A DNA stretch of 64,000 nt from Chelydra serpentina (lineage: Eukaryota > Chordata > Testudines > Chelydridae). The notes under the pieces are model-generated. The model saw nothing but the letters and a program-made list of their open reading frames with translations, did not search any database and was not told the origin of the DNA. Within the stretch, counting starts at the first letter, position 1. Each line of letters starts with the position of its first letter. Position numbers and translations under genes: made by a program. The stretch covers positions 3,596,001-3,660,000 of the forward strand of contig JBAIAC010000027.1 in assembly GCA_037349315.1 (NCBI GenBank), read 5' to 3'. This document shows positions 51,010 to 64,000 of this stretch, piece after piece.

Positions 51010-53267
51010 TAATTCTAATTTAAATGGTTTTGACAGGGATGAAAACAACAAAGGTAGTAAGTGCAGTGCATTAAGGTAAGATTATGGAGAGCAGCAAAAA
51101 ACAAAACAAAACCCCACACCAATCAAAATAGGGAGGTTAAGTCATGCTTTCCTGAATGTCTGGGTGGGATACATGTGCCAGAATATCATACTGTTCAGTC
51201 ACTGTTTGCACATGCCAAAGTGGGATGGAGCCATGTATCACATGAGAGAACATGTACTGATCCGTGTGGGACCCGGGGCACTGACCCTAGCTGGCAGCCG
51301 CAACAGCTGTTTGCTATGTGCACCTCCTGATGTTTATAACTGCTTGAGTGCTGCCCAATGCCAAAAGCAAAACACAGCTGGTGCCTCCCATTCCAAGTAT
51401 ATCAGTTGTTTGCTGGAACAAAGGCTGGCACTCCGAAGGGGTGCAGCAGTAAGGGAGTTAATCATTCATTACAGCTAACAAGTGTGCAGAGGGAGGACAG
51501 AGAGATCAGTGGAAGAAGTGGGCTCTAAGGAGGGATCTGAGGTAAAAGGAAAGCACTTGGTTGGCTCAGGGGCGTAGGGATGCTGGTCCAAGCACAGGAG
51601 GCGGGTGGAAAGAGATGAAGGGGCAAAGAGGAATGGGAAGAAATGGAGGTGGGATGCAGGTTAAAGGCTTCATGTGACTGGCATGTTTCCTGACATTTGG
51701 ATTTGTTGAAGTAACAGTCCTAAAGTTGATCTACAAATGTCCAGGACACAGGCTGGAGGTGGAAGGGGCCCCTACTCATAGAGTTTGGCCATAGGTAATT
51801 TTAAAACGTTGTCCATGGTTTATTACACTTGTACATACTAGCTGTGCTTGTTTCTCCCCCTCCATTGTTGCTCCATTCATTAAGTCCTCGGCTAGGTTTG
51901 AGCTGCGGTGTGGTCTTACTAATGGAGCACCAAGTAAATTTCCTAGCACAGAAAAGCCTAAAGAGTTAATAACAGGGATGCAAAAAATCATAGCGCAGTG
52001 CAGACTTGTTTATCTGCAATGTGTTGTTTATCCACAGGTGCATGGCAGGAGAGACACAATTCACATGGGAGTTAATTTCAACTTCCTAACGTAGGCCACC
52101 TTCGGCCCCAATCCTGTAGTCAGCTCCTTGTGTTTGGAGGGAATCCCACTGACTTCAGTAGTACTTCATGCAGGAACAAGGGTCTGCTGGCATGGATTAG
52201 ATCATGGGATCAAGGTCTTGGAGAATATTTCAGAGCACGGAGGGGGAGTGGAGTCATCTCAGTGCTGGGTCTCAAATGTAGATGTAAAAAAGCTTTCTTT
52301 TCATAAACCTGAGCCCAGTGGCAATGTTCTCATTACAATGAAAGAATATATTAATTTTTGTCTTCAAACAAGTCAGATTTCCCCTCTAGCACTTGTGACC
52401 CAACCCTTCCAGCATCGAGAGTTCAGGGGACCAAAGGGAGGTGAACATGAACAACTGACTTTGTAGGTGATTTACCATCCAGGAGGAGCAATACAAAAAC
52501 CATCTTATTTTCACTCTGCACTGAGAGGGCATAACTGCATTTGTTACAAGGGCACTTTGAAGGAGCGGGAGCTGAGTAAATGTGGAGTGAGGGGAAACAT
52601 TGGATTTTAAATTCTGTGGGGGTAGGGGCTGGGTTTTGTTGTGTGTGCACAGGGGGCGGCCTGACATCTGACATGGGCTCTGCTGGGCACTCTGCGAATA
52701 TGAACAATTCCTGGATGAGAGAGTCACACCTACGGGAGATAGATCTGAAAGTGGGGTAAAAAGTGTGTTTTGTATTAAATCCAATCGGACAGTCTGGAAC
52801 CTGGCTAGTAAGTGGGGTTAACGGGGCATTTGGTGACAGATGGTTGTGACCTTGATAGTGTTTTGGGTGGACAAGAGCTCTGCACATGGATGGGACTATG
52901 TAGATAACAGGCAGGGTCAGGTCAGTAGGGTCTCTCTTCGGCAATGGGAGTCTGTCCTTGGTGGAGCAGACCGGCAGGTGTTCTGGCTCAGTGTGACTTC
53001 CTGCTGATCTGAGCCAGTGTATGTGTGTGGGGTGGGGGGGTAGGAGAATTCGAGTGAAGGCTGGGCGTGTGTTGGCTGGGGTAACTCTAGTCTTTGAGGG
53101 GTGTCACAGAAAGTGGCCATGAGCTGAGGGAGGCAGGAGTGTAACCTCATTACCCCTGCACCTCCCTCCACTCCATGCTGATAGCTAAATCCAGGTTGGG
53201 GGAACACGGCTGTTGGTGGGGTAGTGGGGGGTTGAGCTTGGCGGCATAATATGGGATGAGGGAGGTT
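51010..53267. other. intergenic, no gene recognised
   Basis: Only a short repeat-like patch around 52106-52170 (cactgacttcagtagtactt). Long minus-strand ORFs at 52386-53333 have skewed Pro/Ser content and are judged chance. Confidence 0.55.
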
Positions 53268-53430
53268 GGGGGGGGTGTCAGATAACCTTGATGGTAGGGG
53301 AGGCAGAGGTGCTGGGATTATGAGGGGGGTCATAGAACTTCGATGTGGGGGTGCTGGGATTATGGGGGGCGCCAGGTAACCCCGCTGGGAGGGGGAGGAT
53401 AAATGAGGGGGTGGTCGGATAACCCCGAGG
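53268..53430 (+). repeat. ULK2: short G-rich imperfect tandem repeat upstream of ULK2
   Basis: gtgctgggattatgaggggg and gtgctgggattatggggggc recur about 40 nt apart, within units carrying cagataaccttg / caggtaaccccg / cggataaccccg. Confidence 0.6.
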
Positions 53431-53535
53431 GGAGGTGGGGGATCGCGCTGGGGAACGGGAGACCGGCACGTGCCTAGCGGACTCCTTGCCCGGTGGCGGA
53501 GGGAGCCGAGCGCTGGGATTGGCGCGACGCGGCGC

Positions 53536-53541
53536 TATAAA
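53536..53541 (+). promoter_or_regulatory. ULK2: TATA-like box upstream of ULK2
   Basis: TATAAA embedded in an otherwise GC-rich sequence, about 545 bp before the start codon. Plausible core element; CpG promoters often lack one, so this may be fortuitous. Confidence 0.35.
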
Positions 53542-53721
53542 TGCCGTGAGGTGGCGCGGCGGCCCCGACAGTCGGAGCTGGGGCAGGCGGCGCTTGCAGG
53601 GCCTGCAGCGGGAGGCAGTGGCAGCCTGAGACGACCTCTCTCAGCCCCAGCGCCGGGGATCGGTGGCAACAGCCTGGGGGCCGGCCCACCCCCTCCCCTG
53701 CAGCCTCTCGGGGCCGGGGGC

Positions 53722-53751
53722 ATGAGGAGCGGCCGCAGCAGGGAGCAGTGA
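53722..53751 (+). other. ULK2: upstream ORF 1 in ULK2 leader (9 codons)
   Basis: ATG AGG AGC ... CAG TGA, out of the main frame. G at -3 (GGC-ATG) and A at +4. Relevant only if transcription starts upstream of it. Confidence 0.45.
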
Positions 53752-53867
53752 CGTCCCCGGCCCTCTCTCCCTGAGGGGGCTGACCCCCCCCCCCCTCGAG
53801 CTCAGCGCCCCCCCCGGAGGCTTAGCCCCTCCCCTCCCAAGAAGCCTTAAACTCCCTCCCCCTCCCC

Positions 53868-53951
53868 ATGACAGAAAGCGCCCGTCGCCTGGGAGACGCC
53901 CGCCCGCAGCCCCCCACTCGCCCGGCCCGGGGGGGTCTGCGCCGCCCCTAG
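53868..53951 (+). other. ULK2: upstream ORF 2 in ULK2 leader (27 codons)
   Basis: Opens ATG ACA GAA and ends CGC CCC TAG. Arg/Pro-rich product, no family. Non-overlapping with the ULK2 start. Confidence 0.45.
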
Positions 53952-53958
53952 CAGCAGC

Positions 53959-54033
53959 ATGACGGCAGCTGCCCCCGCCCCCGGGGGCAGCCCGGGGCGA
54001 GCCCGCCTGCCGCCCCGCCGGGGGCTGCCGTGA
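53959..54033 (+). other. ULK2: upstream ORF 3 in ULK2 leader (24 codons)
   Basis: Opens ATG ACG GCA with A at -3 (favourable) and ends CTG CCG TGA, 52 nt before the ULK2 ATG. Ala/Pro/Arg-rich. Confidence 0.45.
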
Positions 54034-54085
54034 GCGGCGCGCCCGCCCTCCGCGCCCGGCCCTCCATGCCCGCCGCGGGACGAGG

Positions 54086-56979
<2,894 letters not shown>

Positions 56980-59900
56980 GTAAACAATCTCATTTTCTAC
57001 TGTAAAATCTGTATTAAAATATACCATATGGCTATGTTGTAACTGATTTCTGTGCTTTTTTTGAATGCTCAGACCAAAAAAGGGTGTTTGCTATTAAATA
57101 CAAAGCTTGTACAAAGCAAATACAAAATACAAAGCTTGTGTAAGGAGCACAGTGTACTGTAGGCTGCAAGATTCTAAGAGCAAGTGGAAGCTTGTGAATC
57201 TCTGCAGAGGCTGTTTGTGTGGTCTGGCCCAGAGGGAGAGCATCAGCTGGCACTTCTAGGTAACTGGGTGAAGTTACTTACATTAGTGGTAGCAGCTCTT
57301 CTCCTTTCCTAATTAGAAGATGGGGCGAAGGAAAATGCTGCTAACTGGGAAGTGGCAGCTGGCAGAGAATGAGTGTGTTCACCAGTTAGGACATTTTTTT
57401 AACCGTTGTTGATTTGAAAGAATGATTTTCAGTTATTGAGATGGGCAACATGAAGGCGTTAACATAATTTAGAATCCAAAATGTAGACGAGGGTCAGTGG
57501 CTTTGAGATCCCTGTAGTGTGGAAATATGCCGTTTAATCCTGTGTCAGTGGGGCAGAACTGAAAGCAATTGAAGACATAGTGATGTGACATTTACATGTT
57601 GCTGATGTAGCTAGTGGAACATAGATATACAATGACGTGTATAACACAGGTGTGTGACTGGGCCTCTTGGAATGGGAAAACAATGTGTCAAACCACTTAG
57701 ACCCTGTTTTCCCCCTTTCTTGTATGTCTAGGAATCTGCCTGTAAAGGTTGAAATGGTTTAGTCCAGCATATAATGGGGAGTGCATGACCATATTAATTC
57801 TCCTTAGAGAGCGAGAGATGCTATATTCTGAGGCTTGCAAGTGTTGGGTACAGCTATGTATGAAATTATGTAGGTTATGTAGTTATTCTTTCTATTTGAA
57901 TAGGAACTATACATTTATCTCCTGGGTTTGATTCTAATCTTAAATACAGAAGCATATTTGTGAATAAAATTACTGTAAAGAATCCTTAGGGCAGTGCACC
58001 GTTAAAATATAATTAAATCAGCATAAAATCGACCTTTACTCATATTTCATGGTTGTGAATAACCATGCCAAAAATAAACTCTAAATTTTTGGTGCAAGAT
58101 GGTGGTGTGGGGACATCCCTTCTCTCCCCATCACCTTCCAAACTACACACTGAGATGTGTGGACTTGCAATACTTTTCCCACTACGTTTCTTATATTCAG
58201 CATTGTGGATTTCTCTTACAGTAGTTGATATCAAGACCACCTTAGACAGAGTACTGATCACTTTTCTGCATTCTCTGCCCTACTTATTGAGGAGTTTAGG
58301 GCCTGATGCTGAGGGTTGTCGTGAGACTAGCAGGCTCTCAGCATCTGGACTTGAATGACGTCCTCAACCATTGCAAGAGAAATTCTGAATCCTGAGTGTT
58401 GGATATTGGGAAGTAAGAGAGGAGCTGACTTTAAAATCTGTTGCATAAAACCTGTAACTTAAAACTTTTAAATCTACACATGTTCTGTTAATATATTAGT
58501 TAAGCTCACCAGCCTTTACTTTATTTAAAAAAAAAAAAAGGCTTTGCAGTTCACCTTGAAGGCACGTTGTCTTGGTTTTCTATGTTTTGATGATCTAATC
58601 GTTGTGTATCTTTCCATTATAAACTCCAAGGGGTCTAATTCTCCTTCTGATTCATACACAAAACTCCCACAAGTGTGCAGTGAAGGGAGAATAGTACCCT
58701 ACATTTGTTTATGGAAGCCATTTCTTTACATAAAGTTTATTTGGAAACATGAGTCTCATACTTTCCTGGTCTGTCAGGGTTGGAAAGATGTCAATATAGT
58801 AAATGTTAGTCATGAGACTTCTCATACGATCAGGCCTATAGTCTCAGTTTGAGATGGGGATGGTTCTGCTTGTCATTCAACCTTGTGCTTAATTAAAAGG
58901 CACAGCTATAAGTGGGAGAAAGGAAAACTGCATGTCAGACTTTGGATATATTTCAGACACATGCATAGGAAAAACTTGGCATGCTGAGGTCACTTCTATT
59001 GATGAAATACGTGCTAAAGAATATGACAGTCACACAAATAGGACTTTCAATTTCTCTCTAGTGCTATGTTTGTGAAATATTATACATCATTAATTTTTGA
59101 GATTACATTACATTTATAGCCCAGAAAGAAAGGCACTATGCTGGGCATTCACACATCTGGCAGCCATTGTACCTACTCATTTGCTTTAGTGTTTCATGTT
59201 CTAGCGTGTATTGCACTTTTTGTTTCCCATAACAGCAAACATTTTGAGAATATAATACAGTAGATTACACTTTTGGAAATCAAGCAGTTATCAAACCACA
59301 GAAACTACAGTCTTTGGCTCTGAATGTTGGAGCCAGTGAAGTCTGTATTACAGGAGGGAGTTCCCAGTGTGACTGGGAGTCTGCTTTTATAGATCTGTCA
59401 GTTTGTAGCTTTTGTTAACATTAGGCAGTTTGAAGCAGAAAATGCTCATGTTTTAAGTAGCACTGCTTGACAGACCAGTTTACTAAATAATCAAAGAACT
59501 GACTTTGTTTTACTAGATCTTCTGAGTGAAAAGCTGGTGGGTTATAAGTAGCTAAAAACCATGAGGTGAAAAATATAAATGTATTTTAATGCAGAATAAA
59601 TATTTTCAGTACCACTTAGTGGTAAGTGATCTATTTACACAATGCCGTTATAGTTATATATTTGTTTACATTCTACTCTGGAATATAGCAAGTCTGTGAA
59701 TTAAAGGGATAGTGGATACTTTAAAATGAATCACTGAACTTTTGCTTTATTTTGAAATAATTCTGTTTGATGCATTTTAGGTAAGGTAGTTTCTATCACA
59801 GATTCCCTCTCCCCTTACCTCTGTCCAGATACACTTTTGTTGGTATTGCATTGCCTATCGGCTGTCCCACAGTTGGTAATGTGAAGCATACCCCGCTAAA

Positions 59901-62900
59901 GCTTTTCATTAAATCTAAAGGGACCTCGATTGCGAACAATCCTGCTATTAGCACATGGGCATTTGGAAGCATCATACATTGCTCTGGCTTCAACTCTCTC
60001 TGAATTCAGAGGTTTGAAATACCATTTAGCATGTGTAGCCTTCACTCCATTATAATACTAAAAGTGCCCATTCATCTGGAAATGTTCCCAAATGAATTGG
60101 TGAGCCATTAATGTGTATGCATTGCTTGGCATTAATATTGTGTTGTACTGATGCCAGCACAATAATTGCCATTGATTTCCATAAGGTGGCTACATGCAGT
60201 GTTGGCAGGTTTGAACTGTAGTTAAGCATTTCATATAAGCAGAGACATACTTGCTATTTATGCTGTCTTGGGAGCCAAGATAACTGTAGCAAGCCATAGT
60301 ATTAGAGAGTATGCAGGATAGTTTTTAGTAGAGCTGGTATCTAGAGCAAATTGGCAGTGTGGACAGTAGTTCCTCAGAATCATATTGGAATGCTATAAGC
60401 AGTATATTTAAAACCAATAAGATCGCAGATACCTGTTCCCGTATCAGTCCATTAAGAGCCCATAGGGAAGGTTAAATGCCCAAATCAGTGGTTTAAGCTG
60501 GTGCTTCTTATTTTTATTACTGGAGACATTTTTAAAAACTATTGTTCTTTATCTGTGAGCAAAGGATGAGTAGTTACTCAGTTGGAAGAATAAGTTTGAG
60601 GTCCCAGGACTCTGAAAGGTTATTTTAATGGCGAACTTAAAACTTTAAAAATAAACACAGAGCTCTGTAACATTCTAAATCACTAACGAAATAGATGGGT
60701 AGTCTTTAACATGTGAAGATGTTTTAAAATAAAATATTTGAAAATAACTTCTTGTATTTGCCTTCTAGAGCTTGAGTCCAGCATTCTTTGTCTTACTGAA
60801 GAGTGGATTACTCCCAAACCCCTAAGCAGCATCTGGAATCCATCTCCTTTCCCTGCTTTAGGTGTGGGATGTTGTTCACTTTTATAGGAGGAACAGCGAA
60901 TCCTTGACTCAGATCTTGACAGGTTAATTAAAAAAACAAAACAAACAACTCCCTCCCAACACTTTAACCCACCTTTTGTAAAGTGCATTGAGATCCTTGG
61001 ATGAAAGATGCTACTTAAGAGAAAATATTAGTTATCTATACACAAACATGTGATGGAAAATAGCTATTTAGAATGAGCTATATTTAGACTGTGAATTTAT
61101 GCTTTTTTTAAAGTTGATGATCCCAACTACGTGTGTTGAATGGAGATGATCCTTTACGTAGAGCCAGACTGCTCTTGTTTTAGCAAACAATTTATCATTC
61201 AGAAAGTTACTTCAAATATCAGACATTTGAATAAAAGTAGGACATGCATCTTGGAAGTAATGATATAATGGAGTGGATGAATGTCTCCATAATGCTGGTC
61301 CTTGAAGAATGAGATAGAACTAGTGTCTAAAATTGGTGGGTTATGAGAAGGAATTGAGGGATAGGGACAACCTTTTAAAAGTTTATTTGATCCTGTTGAA
61401 GCAAAGCTAATATGTTGTCCTTAACTTACCCTGCTGTGCTTAGTTATTACAGTTTGTGTGTCATGGCCCTGTTTCAAGCACTTACAAGTGTGTATGTGCA
61501 ACAGAATAATTCGTGAAAGGCAAATGTTTGGTGTGACAGTAACATAATTTTGTCTTTATTTTGTATTATGTAGCAGGCCATTCTAAGAGTAGTGACTATT
61601 CAGTTTAATTCCATTCCTACCATAGCTGTTAGTTAAGTACAGCATTTCACGTACCAGAAAGTGACTGGCCTTGCTATTGTAGTACATTTCCCATGGCTGA
61701 TTGCTCTTTTATATGAATAATTGGCAGCATGTATGCTATTTGATCCTACAGTCAGATGTCAACTGACATTTCGTCGGAGACTTAACATTTAGGCAGAACT
61801 AAACAAATGTTCAGTCCTATGTGGAGGATTATTGCTGTGGTATGCACACTGGAAAAAACTTAACCTATGACTGCAGTACAGTGAGAAATAGCTAAAAATT
61901 ATATTGAGCAAACTCCTATTAACTAAATTATTAGTGCTTTTGCCAAATATCTGTGTCCCAGAGAGGTGAGAAGCATGCTCGTCCAAGAAATTATAACTAA
62001 TGTACGGCAAGTTAATTTTCAGATTGGTTAATCAGAAGATGATGGTATACGAGCTGTCATGCTGATGTACATACACTTGGGACTCAGGTCATAAATGTGT
62101 GTTTAAATGGAACTAATAGATACAGAGCAAGAGAGTATCCATTTGATTTGCTGCCATTTCTAGGAGGCAGGGGGAGTGTTCACAGGGTCTTTATTGAAAT
62201 TGTTCTTCCAGGGTGTTAAAATAATTGGCAACCCATTAAGATTATTCTCTGCAGATGTTAATTCATTACAGAGAACAATTTCATAAACCAAAAGAAATCT
62301 AGGATATATAACTAGAGCTATAGATATATTGATGGTCACAATTGTTAATCTTGGATATCTGACTTGTGCTTTGCTTTTTAAAAAATGAATGTGTTCTAAA
62401 TAGAAATATTTTGTTCCATACCAAACCCTTGATTTGGGCTGGGACTTCATCCCCATCCCTGTCCTGAGACACCTCCTGAATATCAGGGGTTAAAAGGCAG
62501 TGTGTTTTGATGGACTTACTACCTAATATTCCCTTCCTAAATGTATGTGTTAAGCTTTCAGAAGACCTGGAATGTTTTGTTAGCATTTTCTATCTTCTAC
62601 TTGTCCTTGCTGGGGAAACCCTGAATCAGTTGATTCAGAAACATCACAGGCAAAAAGAGGGACTGGAGACAGTAAAGCAAGGCATGCAAAGAAAAAAATG
62701 TTTGAATGGATGTTCATGTGACTCTAGCAGAATACAAAACAAATGTATATGTTCTTCATCTAAAGCGAGTAGAAGCATAGGCTGGAACAATTGCAGCTGT
62801 AATGATCGTTTTTAAGAATGAGAAAGGCCTTGGTTTATGGAGAAAGCTCTAGTTTAACTGTTTAAACAACCATAGGAAACAACACAGGTGTACCTGTAAA

Positions 62901-63119
62901 TGGAAAATCTTAGTATACTTTTCCCATTTTAAATCTTACTGTTGTGCTCTAGCACCTAATCCAAACTTGTATTTACAGTAGGATTACAAATTATGAAGAA
63001 ACTTGGAAGATAACTCATGTCACCAATGTGAGCAAAAGTTGGTGCATATGAAGGATTAGAGCCTTAGTGTGATGTAAAACAAACAGCAGTGTGTAGGGCA
63101 AGATCCAAGTATTTATGTA
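56980..63119 (+). other. ULK2: ULK2 intron 3, 5' part
   Basis: About 6 kb of AT-rich intron. No exon, RNA gene or repeat that I can name; short ORFs (e.g. 58065-58358, 58544-58852) have no resemblance to kinase or other protein sequence. Confidence 0.6.
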
Positions 63120-63482
63120 TTAGATTAAGCTCCCTCCTGGCCCCATCCCCACCCCACCTCACCTCTGCCTCCTCCCCTGAGCGCATCGCATCCCTGCTTC
63201 GCCGCCTACCTCCCAGCACTTGCTGCCGCAAAACAGCTGCTTCGTGGCATAACAAGCTCTGGGAGGGAGTGGGGAGGAGCGGGAACACAGCGCACTCAGA
63301 GGAAGAGGCCAGGGTGGGGATTTGGGGAAGGGGTTGGAATAGGGGCGGGGAAGGGGCGGAGTCGAGGTGGGGACTTTGGGGAAGGGGCTGGAATGGGGAA
63401 GGGGTTGGAATGGGGACAGGGCAGGGCTGGGGATAGAGAGGGGGTTGAGCATCCACCGGCGCCAGCAGAAGTCGGCGCCTAT
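63120..63482. mobile_element. GC-rich interspersed repeat with G-rich tandem array
   Basis: An abrupt GC-rich island in AT-rich intron 3 of ULK2: ctctgcctcctcccctgagc, then repeated ggaaggggttggaatggggа-type units (63310-63430), and a right end ggcgccagcagaagtcggcg. Looks like a reptile DNA-transposon relic; termini and target duplication not resolved. Confidence 0.5.
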
Positions 63483-64000
63483 GGCCACAAGGGACACATG
63501 GGCTGCCTTCAGAATGGGCAACTGGCAGAAGAAGAGTGGTCGTGCAAACTGCAAAAAACAGCCCAGTTTTCTCAAGTTCCTATGTACAAAAAATGTGTGC
63601 TTCTGATCCAACGCTCTCTGGCACCAGTCACCTCCCCAACTGTCTAAGGGGAGTGTCCAAATAACTGTGGCATTGTAGTGTTTATTTTGATTTTTAAGTG
63701 ATATTAAACTAACTGCTTTTTAGATTCCTCTTGCTTATTTGGAGAAGGAACAGTTACTGCCATGGGCTTCCTATTTCTGAAGGGAGCAATTTCAGTTGAA
63801 AGGATATTGCTTCACAAGGAATTCTGGAAAATTTGCTCTTTAGTTCTGTGGTGAATAAATAACTAGCATTAGCTGATTTTTGGATTCTGCCATGAGTTGC
63901 CATTTTTATACAAAGAAAACTGCATAATTTGAATTGCTAATTCAGTGAAATCTTCTGTTCTAATTGTTCATATTTTGCTCTATGGGTGGAATATCATGTA
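63483..64000 (+). other. ULK2: ULK2 intron 3 continues
   Basis: No exon or named repeat up to the window end. Confidence 0.6.

Larger units (their letters stand above)
53440..54085 (+). promoter_or_regulatory. ULK2: ULK2 CpG-island promoter and 5' leader
   Basis: Very CpG-rich run ending at the ULK2 start codon; the island continues past exon 1 to about 54450. A TATAAA-like box (53536-53541) inside gcgctataaatgcc could position initiation near 53565. The transcribed leader downstream would contain upstream ATGs at 53722, 53868, 53959 and 54066. Confidence 0.6.

Noticed and set aside
52386..53333. Long minus-strand ORFs (132-173 aa) before ULK2
   Set aside because: Pro/Ser/Thr-rich translation of G-rich repeats on the other strand, overlapping frames, no recognisable domain or splice context.
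57749..58852. Search for ULK2 exon 4 (EMPNSVFLVMEYC-like) in the tail of the window
   Set aside because: No frame after a plausible acceptor matches; intron 3 extends beyond the end.

Overview
This is a vertebrate nuclear DNA window with ordinary split genes (GT-AG introns, reading-phase-consistent exons) and no bacterial or organellar features. The repeat mix suggests a non-avian reptile, most likely a turtle: CR1 LINE 3' ends, tRNA-derived and MIR-like SINEs, many small hAT-type MITEs, and palindromic retroposons with Penelope-like traits. The species call is an inference from repeats remembered as typical of turtles; the gene calls rest on exon-by-exon translation.

Layout, all genes on the + strand. 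(1) 1-27615 and its 3' UTR: AKAP10 (D-AKAP2), from inside intron 1 to the stop codon. Fourteen exons (human-style exons 2-15) are placed and the first coding exon lies upstream. (2) About 30-34 kb: a repeat-bearing spacer. (3) 34140-43882: NLE1 (Notchless homolog), complete in 13 coding exons that sum to 1458 bp, i.e. 485 aa, in a compact GC-rich gene. (4) About 45-53.4 kb: a spacer with SINE, CR1, MITE and palindromic retroposon copies. (5) 53.4-64 kb: CpG-rich promoter and 5' leader of ULK2, then coding exons 1-3 (kinase N-lobe). ULK2 continues beyond the window, whose last 7 kb are its intron 3.

Function: AKAP10 anchors protein kinase A through a C-terminal amphipathic helix and carries two RGS-like domains. 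NLE1 is a WD40 ribosome-biogenesis factor of the 60S pathway. ULK2 is the Ser/Thr kinase of the autophagy-initiation complex. They are neighbours but share no obvious pathway.

Most interesting signals: (a) palindromic retroposons with 13-bp target-site duplications whose arms carry a hammerhead-ribozyme-like core; (b) a MITE nested inside one of them with its own 8-bp duplication; (c) a 93-bp perfect inverted CR1 pair flanking AKAP10 exons 2-4, where a back-splice would create an ATG and an endless in-frame ORF; (d) Val in the AKAP10 PKA-binding helix at the site of the human Ile/Val polymorphism; (e) four upstream ATGs in the ULK2 leader region, one overlapping the real start.
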